Below are positions 52,831-64,000 of a stretch of DNA of 64,000 bases, piece after piece (the first letter of the stretch is position 1; each line of letters begins with the position of its first letter). The notes beneath the pieces were generated by a model. That model was not told where the DNA came from. It saw nothing but the letters and a program-made list of their open reading frames with translations, and ran no database searches. The stretch is from Trematomus loennbergii (Eukaryota > Chordata > Actinopteri > Perciformes > Nototheniidae), in assembly GCA_012861695.1 (NCBI GenBank), contig JAAOOA010000026.1, forward strand, positions 12,767,432-12,831,431. The letters are read 5' to 3'. The translations under genes were made by a program, and so were the position numbers.

Positions 52831-53081
52831 GGCTTCTCTTCATAGAAATAATGTTTTCATGGTTGACAACTTTCCCAAGGACTTGTCTACTGTAGCTCAG
52901 CCACCATTTCCTTTATAAAACAGTTCAATCACAGGAAGAGTAAAGAAAGAAATACACTTTATATAAATAAGGTAACTTTATTGGCGTATAATTCATTTTT
53001 TATATATCAACAATACACCCACTACCTATTTGAAGGAGAAAAATGAGAAAATGATGTAGCTATGTTTAGGCATAGGATACA
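52831..53081. other. Gene-free spacer
   Basis: AT-rich sequence with nothing recognised. Confidence 0.6.
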
Positions 53082-53470
53082 TTAAAGGTGGGGTAGGAAA
53101 GTTTGAGAAACCGGCTCGAGATACACTTTTTGTTATATTCCATGGAATACTCTTAACATCCCGATAGCAATGAATATCTTAAGTGCTTTGACAAAAACCC
53201 ATAAAAAAATGTCATCTGTGGAAGCCGTAATACTGTAAAAAGTATGACCAATCATTTTAGCCGGCCCGGCTAAAATAACTGGATGGCCTACCTGCCTGTC
53301 AGCCTTCCATCTGTGCATACACTTATCTCGTGCCCTCATTGGTCATGTGCGCGTTCGTGTGTGTTGTAGGAGGGGCTCTGTAAGGAAGTGGCAGATTTTT
53401 TCCGGCTGTGTATTATCAAATTCTAGCGCACTCGAGCTGGTTTCTCCAAAATTACCTACCCCACCTTTAA
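53082..53470 (-). mobile_element. TTAA-flanked miniature element, copy 3 of 3 (inverted)
   Basis: 389 bp, TTAA at 53082-53085 and 53467-53470. It reads as the reverse complement of copies 1 and 2. Both ends are intact (AGGTGGGGTAGG at the left and CCTACCCCACCT at the right), and the central palindrome is retained near 53257-53280. This is the most complete of the three copies. Confidence 0.9.
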
Positions 53471-54967
53471 ATGAAGATAATAATGAACAAATAAAGCTTA
53501 CCGTTTAGTTGATACATTTACAGGAAATGTCAATGAAATTTGATATTGGGTGTCTTTTGGATCCATGAGTTTTTTGTCGTATTTCCACAGTTCACCTGGC
53601 AATCGCAGCGATAAAGGAACGAAAAAATGGACACTGTAAAAATGTTTCAGAGCAATCCATTCATTATATCATAAAACCCACTATGCAGTGTTTTGGTTTC
53701 TGATAAGTCATCAAATCACCAACAACACAGCCCCACTATTTTTTTAAATGCTCTTGAAAATGCATTTTCTCAATCAGCTTATGTGATAGGGTGATACAAT
53801 ACTTTATAAACACAATGTTTGCTGCTAGTAACAAGACCTTTGGGTATTTCACATGCCAGATGTATTTCTCTTTGTCCTTCTCACTTGTTTGAAGTAGGTG
53901 GTGCTACATTGTTAAAGCATTATGTCACACACTAATCTACACCAATAGGAATCCAGCTAAATCTGAACCAAAATGTGATGACATTCATGAGCCGTGACAA
54001 ACAAATAAGCTACGACTAAACATGCACTGATGACGCAGTTTCAGCTATTGTTGGAGTGGTGAATAATGTTAAAGGCTGTCTTTTCCTCACAAATGTACAC
54101 TTTAATACACTAGTTGAATTTGTTGTCCGAAATATTTAATCTTATTGAAAAACAGGCCTTTACATTTTGAAATGTTCCATCTTAATACAGCTAAGAGGTT
54201 TTGTGACATTACAGCCATAACAAAGTACTTCCATCTTCCATCTCTAAAGAGAGAACCTAAAGAGGTCCTTGTCCAGAAATAAAGATGGGAGGTTTTGGAG
54301 TGGTTGAAGAAAATAAGCAGGATTTTTGTTTTTGCAGTGAGGACAATTTCCCTGAGAAAAAGACACACTTATAAATCCTACCTTTGGGGGGTTTTTATAT
54401 GCGTGTGCATGTTTTTACAAATCAATTGTGTTACATTTTAGCACCACTGAATGCACTTGTTTGGCTGAACCATGCTAAAACACAGCTAACCTTAATATCT
54501 GTTTTATTACAGCCTCTCATTGTTCTTCCTCTCACATACAAATTATTTCTCTAGGACGAATGAAGGGTCGATTGCCTGATGTTCAAAAACAGTGAAGCCT
54601 TTTACCTCAGCAAATTAGTACATTTAAAACCCTTACGGACATTGTATCACCCTAATATTGAGAGACCTCTGTGGCATAAACATAAAAAGGCAACTACCAT
54701 TTGTTTCACATATGATTTTCTTAAAATGAAAAGAACTAAGGCATAAAGATAAGCAGTAGTATGTGAATTTCAATGCCCAAAATAAATCTGCAGTATTAAT
54801 TTGTTGAACGGCTCTGTTGTTGTGCAGTTTTTTGTTGTATTTGGAACTTGAAAAAAATGAATCAATAAAAGAGGAAAGAAAATTCAAATAGTCTGGATGT
54901 TAGACAATGCGAGCAAATCCGTCCTGCAGACTCAGCTTGAGGGATCCTTTGCAACAGAGAAGCAGAT
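53471..54967. other. Gene-free AT-rich stretch
   Basis: No gene or transposon recognised; open frames are under 90 codons. Confidence 0.6.
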
Positions 54968-54991
54968 ATCATTTAGACCCTCCAGAAAAAC

Positions 54992-55079
54992 GCGGGCTAA
55001 AATCCTTGATTATGCGGGCTAAAATCCTTGATTATGCGGGCTAAAATCCTTGATTATGCGGGCTAAAATCCTTGATTAT
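54992..55079. repeat. 22-bp tandem repeat, four units
   Basis: Four identical units starting GCGGGCTAAAATCC at 54992, 55014, 55036 and 55058. They lie just inside the left inverted repeat of the hAT-like element, where transposases bind, and may be amplified subterminal sites. Confidence 0.95.
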
Positions 55080-55327
55080 GCGATTAAACATGCGGGGTTT
55101 TTATGTGATTTTATGCTGTGAAGTTGCGAAATATGCGGAAATATGCGAAAAGTTGCGAAATATGCGGGAGGCGGAAAAAAGGTGATTCTTCTCCCACACC
55201 CTGTTACTAGGCTACTACTGAATGAAAGTGAGCCCTTTTAAAGAGTTCCTATGATAAACAAGCATACTAGAAGCAAGCTACATCACAAAGTGTTATTTAT
55301 GTATTTATATATGGGCTATTTTAATCA

Positions 55328-55335
<8 letters not shown>

Positions 55336-55370
<35 letters not shown>
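55336..55370. repeat. CA microsatellite
   Basis: About 17 uninterrupted CA units inside the hAT-like element. Confidence 0.95.
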
Positions 55371-55373
<3 letters not shown>

Positions 55374-55442
55374 TCTCCGCCTCATTCTGTTTTCATTTAC
55401 TCGTTCGTTATCTGACCAGCTTCAATCTTGTAGGCTACTCAC

Positions 55443-55643
55443 CTCGTTTCTTGTAGTCCTCGAAAGGGTTTTGGAGGTTGATGCCTCGGTGAACGCGAGT
55501 TGTTTGGCTTTCTTGTCCGCAGCAGCAGAAAGCATTTTCGAATGTTTGAATGAATCAAAGTGGGTCGTCACCGTCGATTTTCTCTTATGCTCCAACACAC
55601 AGTTGCACGGGGTGCAGAATAGTTTCCCCCCACTTTCGTGCGT
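55443..55643 (-). pseudogene. BED/CGGBP1-like zinc-finger exon, frameshifted
   Basis: A 67-codon minus-strand frame with the pattern KLFCTPCNC ... HFDSFKHSK, i.e. C-x2-C followed by H-x5-H, resembling the BED-type finger of hAT transposases and of the hAT-derived protein CGGBP1. It ends in GAG|GTGAGT, a consensus splice donor, at 55443. An upstream ATG (codons for MNARKW) lies in a different frame, and the change falls at a run of six G (55626-55631), which suggests a one-base slippage that inactivates this copy. The rest of the transposase is absent. The family call rests on spacing and local similarity. Confidence 0.5.
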
Positions 55644-55961
55644 TCATCTTGGTCAGAGCCGTATAATAGTATATAATAATAATAGTATAATAGTATATAA
55701 TAATCTATATGGCGCTGATCTTGTTGTTTTCTCTCTCGTGTGAGTTCCACACATTCACTCTACGGTGTTGTTTACCTGCGCGAGCTGATGACATCACTAC
55801 TTCACGTTAACTTTTTTTTCCCTCAATTTTGTGTGGAAAAATGCGGGGATTATGCGACCTTTTAATAAATATGCGCCTTTTTAAAAATCTGCGCCATTTT
55901 GCTGATTATGCGGTAAATTATGCGATCGCATAATCGCGTTTTTCTGGAGGGTCTAATCATT

Positions 55962-57562
55962 GTGACTTTGGAGGTGTAATAAGAATATGAACGCTAGGGG
56001 AGGGGTCTCTGTTTTTCTTGCATGTGCACATGTGGGTGGATGCCTGACAGTGAGGATATGTGTAAGGATGTCTGTTTCCGAATTTGACAGCCGTGTGTAC
56101 GTGTAAACATTTGGTTGCTGGCAGCAGGAAAGAATGCATGTTGACAATTGTGAAAGCTCTCCGGTGAGGTAATCTTTTCAACACTCAGTTTAACTTGGAT
56201 GGTTTCGAGCCTGACGCAGTAATGCATTTTCAAGAGAAGCATCTGTCATAAGCGGTATATCTCACAGCGAATGCGGCCCATTGAGCAACATCTCTGCGCC
56301 ACAGCTTGATCCATGGTCACTCCTCCTCCCCCTCCTCCCCCCCCCCCTGCTCCCGGTCCATTTCCTCCTCAGCTCCTATCCCCACCTGCCCCTCCAATCA
56401 TGGCTGATCCTGGTTGATGGTGACTTCACCAAGGCCAGCATCGAATACATTACTCTTAGGGTCAGAGCCAAGGGATTTTTGCTTGGTCAGATATTGTTTT
56501 CAAGTAATAAAGCACATATCTTGCAGCACAATAGCTTCTTCAAGAGAAAACCTTGCAGTATATGGAAGATATGGAACTTTTTTAAGGTAATGCTAGTCAT
56601 CGAGTGACATTATGTCATCTCTTTGAGAAATGTAATTAAAACGCTTTGTTAGAATAAATGGCTGCTGTATGTTAAATACATATACCATATGCTTGGATTT
56701 AAGACCACATTCCTACCCTGCATAATTGTCAGGTATAACCTTTAGATAATACTGAATGACCTTTATCAAACTGGCAAGCCTTACTCTCTGGGTAATCCAA
56801 CCCATCAACATTAAAATCATTTACCAGGTGGGGGGCTGATAAAGCTTACCTAGCTTTGATGATACCACAAGGGCAGCAGCAATTTGCTGATACTATCAGA
56901 AAATGATTTTGCATTAGCAATCATGCCTTAGTATTTTAAATTGCCCACGGGGATGCAGAGGGAAAATATGATTATATGCCATGTACTGCATTTCATTCTG
57001 TTTTTAATTGAGGGAAAACTGGCATTTAATTAACAATTGACCAAAAGGAAATGAGTTTTATTGATTTGTTTGCTAAGGGACAACTTTCCTCTTTGCATGT
57101 GCAGCTCACTATTCAGGCCTTGGAGGAAGCAGACAGAGGCCAAGTTGTTTATCAGCAAATATTGTAGCAAACACTTCAAATTCTATAGTGAATGTTCAAT
57201 ATGAGAACACGTGCCTGCAGGGGAGTGAATAAATGTCTTCATAATATTTTTTTTAAAATCTATAAATCCTGACATCTTCTAGAAAGAAATGTGTATAACA
57301 AATTCAAGTCCTGCTCTTATTGACCATGTTTAAAAATGTAATGTTGAAAATCAGAGAGGACTAAAGGCTATACACGTTTTTCATATTTCAGCATTTAATT
57401 AAATGTCTCCTTGGATGAAAATAAAGACATTTCCAAACGGCAAAAACATAAATATATGAGTTAACATATCTATAATCTGATAGAGATGCATAAACATCAC
57501 ATGCTCATAAAAACATGTAGTATTTTGTTTCTAAATTGTGCTCTTGTTGTTCATCATTGTCC
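55962..57562. other. Gene-free stretch
   Basis: Includes a pyrimidine/C-rich run at about 56320-56355. No supported gene; the 108-codon + frame at 56281-56607 starts beside that run and has no domain. Confidence 0.55.
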
Positions 57563-57897
57563 GGCAGTGGCTCAGTCAGTAGGGGCTTGGGCTGTGAGCC
57601 GTAGGGTCGCCGGTTCAAGTCCCCGACCAGACCTAAAATATGGAGTGTGGACTGCTACTTGGGGTGATCCCAGTTCACCTCCTGCCCTACCGTGGTGCCC
57701 TTGAGCAAGGCACCGGACACCCCTCTTCCCCCCTCACTCCCATTGCTCCCAGGGCGCTGTACAATAGCTGCCCACTGCTCCTAGTACTAGACTCCTGGTA
57801 CTAGGATCGGTTAAATGCAGAGAACACATGTCACTGTGTGCTGTGCATGTGTGACCATTAAAAGAGGGTTTCATCCCTCCCAATTCTATTCTATTAG
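57563..57897 (+). mobile_element. tRNA-derived SINE
   Basis: The head has an A box (GTGGCTCAGTCAGTAGG, near 57567-57583) and a canonical B box (GGTTCAAGTCC, 57612-57622). The body contains TGGTGCCCTTGAGCAAGGC, CCCAGGGCGCTGTACAATAG and GTTAAATGCAGAG, and it ends in ACCATTAAAAGAGGG and a TTCTATTCTATT tail. It is better preserved than the SINE at 46.3 kb and of a different type. No convincing target duplication was found. Confidence 0.85.
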
Positions 57898-60220
57898 CAC
57901 TGGCAAATATAGAAAGCACATAGTCAGCATAAGCCCTGAGGACCCGAGGTTATACAGGTCCCATCATTTTTGCTATATTGTGACATTTTAGACCGGTTCC
58001 ATGTTTACTGCAGTCAAAGAGGCCATGAAACCCTAATTCATTATGATTAGAAATTTTCTTTTTTTGACCAGGAACTACATTTGTGCATTTTAAGTGCATT
58101 ACTGAGAGGAAACCTAGCAACAGGGAGAGTGAGACACAGCTAATGTTCAAGTGAATAACACAGTGAAAAGGCTATTTGAAACAGGCTTCTCTTTCATTAG
58201 AAATATAACAAGTGGTGATGGGAATGGGCACAATTACCTGGTTTGAAATTGAAAAAGTAAAGTTACATTGTGTGTGGGCTAGACTGCTGACAGTAATGAC
58301 CTACACACAGTATATCTGTATTATGATTTTTCTCGTTAAAAGACGTGGTTTGTCTCATTTTGCCATATTTCGTAAGAAACCTGTAATTGTAGTTTGTATA
58401 TAAGATGTTGTTTTTACATATAAAATGTATTTTATGTGGTACATTTTTGCAAATTAAAGAATTTCAAAAAAGATGAGCACAAAGTGTGGAGCCTTTTAGC
58501 AGCTGCAGTCGTGTGAAGCCAGAGGGCAAAGTTGTAACATAGAAGAAATGCATAAAACAATTCTAACATGCACTTTAACTTTTCCAGATAGAAGGGGTGC
58601 AACAGTGGAGAAAACCACTTTATTGCTTTCCCATGCTGGGTGGACATTTTGGACAGATCAACAAACAGATTTTTGATTGCTGCATTTCAACAAAACCATG
58701 CACACACAGGCTCACGCACACACAGGCACGCACACACTATTTCTGACGCACACACACACACTACGCCTCAGAACTACGTGTTTGAGGGCTGCTGGGTGGG
58801 TGGCAGGGATGCTTCATTCCAGATCTCCTCACTAGCAGAACTGTGTGGGTGGAGGAGCATGTCTGGAGTATGAAAAGAGTGCCAAGGTTGTAGCTCATAA
58901 CACTGGGTAAACACATGGCAGCGACACACAAGCGCTCATGCACCTACACACACACACTTATGGAGACACAAACTACCCCTCGATATAAAAACACACACAC
59001 AATTGCACAGCACAGGCACACACACACACACATCCTGCCATCTTCTTGTTTGTGTGTTGGCAAGAAGCCTGACTTTAGCAAATGGACAAGAGCATTTCCA
59101 CCAACACCATCCGGCCCTAGGCCTGATCATTACAGTCCAAATTAACTTAACATCCCGTGGCCCCGAACCGCCTGTTTATCCAGGCTTTAATTTCCTTTAC
59201 CCTATCTCTGCTCTGTCCAAAGTGCTGTGAGCTACACTGCAGTAAGGGTCTTGAACTAAAATAGAGTTGAAGTGATAATAAACCTCTTAGTGCTTTTTTC
59301 TCACTGACTACCTTCATGACATGTACATGTTGTCTGTAGTGAAGGATAAGAAAAAAAACGCCCGAAGGAGAGAGAGAATAAATACAGCAAATGAAAAGCA
59401 AGTAAAAATGACTGATCTGTCGTTTGTCTCGTGATGGGTCTTGAGCCTGTGTTGACTACTGATTAGACTGACAGAGACATTCTGACTCACTGAACTGGCT
59501 TCAAAGCAGCCAGTGTGCGCAAAGTGTTTGTGTGTGTATGCATGTGCAGGCGTGTGAGCTCTGGTGCTTGTCTTTTTATGTACGAGTGTGTGTGTGTTTG
59601 TATAACTGAGCGGTCCAGTCATTCATCATGGTTTCATTTCTCAGCTTCATGAATAATGTCAGTGTGTATGCATCTATTTGATGTTCCCCACTATAGGACT
59701 GCAGTGCGGCTTTGGAGATCTCCATTCATTGTAAATCTAAATTAATCAATTTAACTGAATCATTTCACTGCACCAAATGCCATGTTCGTTCTGTTATACT
59801 GCGCATCCAGCTAATATGGAAATAATAAAGCATGTGTTTGATCGCTAAAGAAGGACGACTGTTGCCCAATATTTGAATCATTTTTACTTAGACTCATAAA
59901 AGGGTAACGGGGCAGCAAAACTACTAAAAATGTGCATTTTGAGTAGAAATTTGAATGAAGAATAGTACTTTTCAGAGCACTGGAATAACAGTTGTGTGTC
60001 GATGGTAATTGAAAAATATCTGTTTCTTACTGGATGGAAATAATGCTCAAAATGATATGTACAAAAACATCTATCATAATAGAAATATATATCTGTATGG
60101 CCTAGATATGGCTCAAGCTAATACATGAGGGGATAAATAAAAAGTGCCTTGTTTCCTGGCTAAATCTTTAGACCTGCCAGGGCAATTCGAGAACAAAGCT
60201 GATACTCGAGCAGAAACAAT
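57898..60220. other. Gene-free stretch with CA-rich segments
   Basis: Interrupted CA repeats lie at about 58699-58762 and 58941-59032, and a GT-rich stretch at 59525-59602. Frames through these segments translate to HTHT- or VCVC-type low complexity and are not genes. Confidence 0.6.
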
Positions 60221-60435
60221 ACCTTGATTAGTCAATCGATAGAAATGTAATTGGCGACTATTTTCATTATAAGTATATAATGAAAGTCATTTTTTTGAGC
60301 TAAATGCTTATCAGCCAGCTTCTCCAATGTGAGAATTTGCTGCATCTCTTTGTCTCATATGACAGTTTACCGAATCTTTTTGGCTTTGTTGCCGAGCAAT
60401 TTACTGCCCATCGATCAATCAATTGATCCAGTAAT
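60221..60435. mobile_element. Decayed hAT-derived repeat fragment
   Basis: CTTGATTAGTCAATCGATAG, then GGCGACTATTTTCAT, CCAGCTTCTCCAATGTGAG, ATTTGCTGC, and near the end ATCGATCAATCAATTGATCC. This order resembles a very common fish repeat family whose ends read TAGGGCTGCAAC. Here the termini and target duplication are lost. Confidence 0.55.
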
Positions 60436-61080
60436 TGTTACAGAGCTTATGAAAACCACATCTCCAACTTACTTTAAAAGGTCATAGGATGATTTTAAAC
60501 TTGGTACAAATGTGGCAATTGTATTTCACCAGCCCAGGCTCTGCACCCATTCAAAACACAGCTTGTCAAATGTCAGCACTACTCAAGATAACTCTCTTTT
60601 ACTCTGTCAAACGCTAGTGTCTGTCACAAATGACACTGGAGAAAGATTGAAAGCATTTCAAAGAAGCAAAGTTTCCATACGTCCTTAGCAAAGAACAATA
60701 CCTTAACTTTGAAAACAGCTCAAAGTGAACATCATTCACTCAAAAGACTGAAAAACAAGACAACCAATGTCGCCAAGATATCAGGATAAAGAAACGACAG
60801 ACGGATAACAGCCTTCAGCTGTCTTCAAATCCTGGTTTTTCCTTTCATCCTTTGGTTCGAAACCAAAGAAAAAGGACACAAAAGATGGATGAAATTCAAG
60901 AATGCCAGACAGATGGACAGTAGAGTTGCAGGGCTAGCTCATAGCGCTCGTAATTAAGTTGCGTGATTGCACAGATAATGATTCAGTCTGCCTTCAAGTC
61001 AAGACACTCCATGACACACAGCGGAGAACACTTTGTCATTTGCCTGCCGTACTGCAAATGTCATTCTGAAAAAAAATGCT
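60436..61080. other. Gene-free stretch
   Basis: Nothing recognised. Confidence 0.55.
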
Positions 61081-62210
61081 TTAGTGGTGTCTGCAACCTA
61101 TGAATAAAGACTTGACGGTGGGCCGCTTTGCCAGGCTGGTTGTTGATATAGTCCCCACGGTTACCTCTGCGGCTTTTAAAAGAAATATCCATTCACAATG
61201 CTCTGAAAGTTTATACTTTGCCTGTAACTCAGGGTTTGTATTAGACTACATAGACCAATATAAAAAACAGCCTGCTAAAACTTATGGAGAGCAGTCAAGG
61301 ATGGTAAAAGCTGCTTTATAGAGACTTGCCTTACAAGATGGCAAAACAGTGCACTACTGTTCAGGCTATGACTTAAAGGCCCACATCTTAAAACACATAG
61401 GAGTAAGTGGTTTAGTATTTTTGGAGCTTTTAAACAGAAAACCACAAGAAAAGAATTTGGATGTGTTCACTGCAGTTAAATAAGTTAACAGTGCATTAAA
61501 CATCGCAGTGCACAGAGAAACGGCACGCAGGGACTTAGTTTACTACACGTTGGGTGCTTTCTGATTCCACTGCAGATGCCAAGGCAGGTGTTAGCTGTCA
61601 AGGCGAGAGATGAATGCACAGTAAATCTCTGTCAGGATTTGCAGTTTAATAAGCTGACAGGATGTCACAGATGAAGAATCTGAACTCATGAAAATAGTTT
61701 ACAACATCGATGATGTGAAAGAAGAACTGTGTGTGGCTGAGAGTAAAGTGGTGCGGTCATTAGCCGATGGCTGCATTAAACCCAGAGGCTGCCGATCCAT
61801 CAAGCCAAATCTCTGCTATGATAGTGAATGCAATCTTCAAATCTGAATATGATCTTGTTTTAACAGTGAATTTTTGTGAAAAGGATGATGGAGTGAGTTT
61901 CCTTTATGATGGAAAATGACCTTAGCCAACAATCTCAGTGTACACCAATATGCACTTCAAGCAGCACCAACTGCACTCACCCTCTTTTTTGTGATGGAGG
62001 TATCGGCTGAAATACGCAAGAACTCATTCTCAACTCATAAAAGCATTTGGCCTGGAGGACTGCATCCCATGTTGCTCCAAAACACAGGACCCCTCTTATT
62101 CAGCTTGTGTTCAAAAAGGCACTCAAACACAAGTTTAAAGATGAATGGATATTTTGATGAAAGTAGATTCGATGCCCAGCAACAGAGCCTTCAGCTGCAC
62201 TGATGCACAA
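61081..62210 (+). pseudogene. Decayed coding-like stretch, unidentified
   Basis: From 61100 one frame is open to 61561 apart from a TAG at 61319-61321 and a TAA at 61481-61483, with protein-like content throughout (for example GRFARLVVDIVPTV and YDLKAHILKHIGVSGL). Further + strand pieces follow in other frames: 61658-61843 (62 codons, with MKIVYNIDDVKEELC) overlaps 61764-61916 (51 codons, with DPSSQISAMIVNAIFK). A shorter piece of about 35 codons lies near 62030-62140. This pattern of stops and frame changes fits an old coding sequence decaying without selection. I do not recognise the family and see no introns, poly-A tail or flanking duplication, so origin (processed gene, transposon, integrated virus) is open. 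Confidence 0.35.
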
Positions 62211-64000
62211 CACAGGAAGTCCAAAGTAATACAGGTTTCTTGGGTCTATGATTACCTATTTTAATATTACTTATTTTTTCTGACAGCTTTGCATAAGCTG
62301 TTTGTTGCAAGCGCACCTGTTGTGGAGATGTGAAAATGCAAATGAAGGTTGTACAGTTTGTTCAATCTTCAACAACGGTTTCCTGAGTCATGTTTCACAT
62401 ATTTCATTCTTCATTTCTTAAACGAGGAAAGCAGCTGAACATTTTCTGTGAATAACAAGTGAAATTAAATGGTATATATTGCTATTAATACAATATAGAC
62501 TCTCCATTCTTCACTGTATTAGCATCCTGTGACTTGTGCAGTGTTTGAACTGAATGTATGCAGTGAACTGTTGGTGTTCTTTCATTACTGTGTTCTAACA
62601 AGCACTGCCTCTGACATCAGTGACAATGGCCATACATCCTCTCACTCTGTAAAGACAGAGGAAGACATAAGAGACTCCCCGGAGGACACATTTGTTGCCT
62701 AGGCTTCAGACTGAGCATGTATCATGGATAAAAAATGACTGGTATTCCTCAGTCTTTCATCTTGACACTCATGCAAGAGGTTCTCTGTGTGTTTGCAATA
62801 TTCTAAAAAGGTAGACAGATACTCTGCAGGAGCCTGAAGAATGTCTTCCTCTTGTTTGCCTGTTGCTTTTCTTATTCAAGATATTTCTGTTAATAACCAT
62901 GGAACCTCAGCTCTATCAACAACCTCAATCAAGACAAAAACAGTCTAATCAGTGTGCGCATCATTTAAGAGTGATTTAGCACCTACGGATTTTATTAAAC
63001 AGGTTCAGGAAAAACTCAGAGTAGAAAACAAGTATAAAAAGCAAAAATAAAAACAAGGCATCTGCTATATGCTGTATTTTCTATGTTAGTGTCTCATTAC
63101 AAAGCAAATTCAGAGAAAAACCAATATTGAGGCGATGTCCGGCTTAAAAAAAATAAAAAACATTTTGATTTGATGCAGTTATACAAAAGTATGCACATTT
63201 TTCATTTACTTTTTCCTCATTATGTATACAAACATCTGAATAACATCCACATTTTTCATAGAGAGAATGCATACTGTTTGCTATTAAGAATTAATGTGAT
63301 GCACATTTATTGTTATTTAAGTCCCTCTTTTTGTCCAACAAAAACATTCTCCAAATATAAATAGTTTTGCTAAAATTATGAATGCAAGTAGGTAGTTTTG
63401 TCCTATTGGAGGATTACACATTTCTACAAAACCAAGCAAACCTAGTTTTGATGCATCAACAACAGCCTGTTGGTAAGAAGAGCTTGATGTGTCAATATAT
63501 GAGGCTCTTGTGCATATTTTACAGAGAGGCAAAGCTCAATTCAAATCTTTCACTTGCAGGTTAATGATGATAGCCTATGGATATACACACAGCCTTTATT
63601 TAGCACTGTTTGTGAACGAAAACAGTGGGTATTTGGCTATAACATGAGAGAGCGCTGACATTGGGTTATCCTAATGATGCAGTGCCTGAGGCATACTGAC
63701 AGGTCGGCTGTAGGGGGCAGGCCAGAACTCCAGGCTGCTGATGCTTACTGCTGACACATATTGACTTCTTCTGAAACAAGGCCTTGCGTGGCTGTGTTGG
63801 TGATTACCATGTACTGCTTGTTGACATGTGGACTGTGTCAGGCTTATTCAGAGGATTGAGGCCCCACACCATGACAACTAGTCGTACAGACTTAATATCT
63901 CTAGGTTAGAAATGGATTTCTTGTTCTCATTTCCTTTAAAGCTAACAGTGCGCACTCTCTCACACATCCTCTTCTCCTTCATTCTTAACTCCCTCTTAGC
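62211..64000. other. Gene-free stretch
   Basis: AT-rich sequence without a supported gene. A CTCF-like GGCTGTAGGGGGCAG occurs at 63706-63720 on the + strand. The last 300 bases show no exon signal I can defend. Confidence 0.55.
63706..63720 (+). promoter_or_regulatory. CTCF-like motif
   Basis: GGCTGTAGGGGGCAG matches the AGGGGGCAG half of the vertebrate CTCF core. The upstream half is a weaker match. The motif points the opposite way to the one at 18999. Confidence 0.2.

Larger units (their letters stand above)
54974..55955 (-). mobile_element. hAT-like element with zinc-finger exon remnant
   Basis: A 982-bp element with perfect inverted ends of about 21 bases starting TAGACCCTCCAGAAAAACGC, flanked by the 6-bp duplication ATCATT (54968-54973 and 55956-55961). 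Subterminal ATTATGCG words recur at both ends. The left end has a 22-bp unit four times. The middle holds a CA microsatellite (55336-55370) and, on the minus strand, a transposase-like first exon. The zinc finger points to hAT, but hAT normally makes 8-bp duplications, so the superfamily is not settled. Confidence 0.8.

Noticed and set aside
1..64000. Prokaryotic content (operons, CRISPR, phage)
   Set aside because: Composition, SINEs, LINE, hAT elements and microsatellites are those of a vertebrate nuclear genome. No direct-repeat/spacer array or compact operon is present.

Overview
The window looks like teleost fish (probably percomorph) nuclear DNA from a gene-poor intergenic or intronic region. 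The base composition is AT-rich. No supported host protein-coding gene, rRNA, tRNA gene or CRISPR array was found. The fish assignment rests on the repeats: a Rex3/RTE-type LINE with a GATG-repeat tail, tRNA-derived SINEs of fish type, hAT and PIF/Harbinger-like non-autonomous elements, TTAA-flanked miniature elements, and fish-type LINE 3' tails with AATAAAG next to short tandem tails. Most open frames are short and show no domain, and many use non-ATG starts.

Layout. 1-6359 is mostly unique AT-rich sequence with one decayed fold-back repeat near 5 kb. At 6360-7975 a TTAA-flanked miniature element (copy 1 of 3) lies beside a 5'-truncated Rex3-like LINE bounded by a perfect 10-bp target-site duplication. 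10614-10931 is a Harbinger-like miniature element. 11-23 kb is unique sequence with a possible conserved regulatory block near 15 kb. 23186-24189 holds two hAT elements almost side by side, each with a perfect 8-bp duplication. 25164-25815 is a Harbinger-like element with a Myb-like N-terminal remnant and a 23-bp perfect palindrome. 26504-26752 is an 87-bp minisatellite. About 35 kb carries a 20-unit GATA array joined to a LINE 3' end. 38.1 kb and 53.1 kb hold copies 2 and 3 of the miniature element. 41.9-44.6 kb holds a local dispersed repeat. 45.0-46.0 kb is a decayed coding-like stretch of unknown family. 46.3 kb and 57.6 kb are SINEs. 48772-49722 is another TTAA-flanked element containing a LINE tail. 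54974-55955 is a hAT-like element keeping a zinc-finger transposase exon on the minus strand. 60.2 kb is a decayed hAT fragment. 61.1-62.2 kb is a second decayed coding-like stretch.

The features do not form a pathway. They record successive transposon insertions into non-coding DNA. The least explained items are the two decayed coding-like stretches (45.0-46.0 and 61.1-62.2 kb), the exon-like frame at 52.5-52.8 kb, and the possible conserved non-coding blocks. I see no convincing new biological system.
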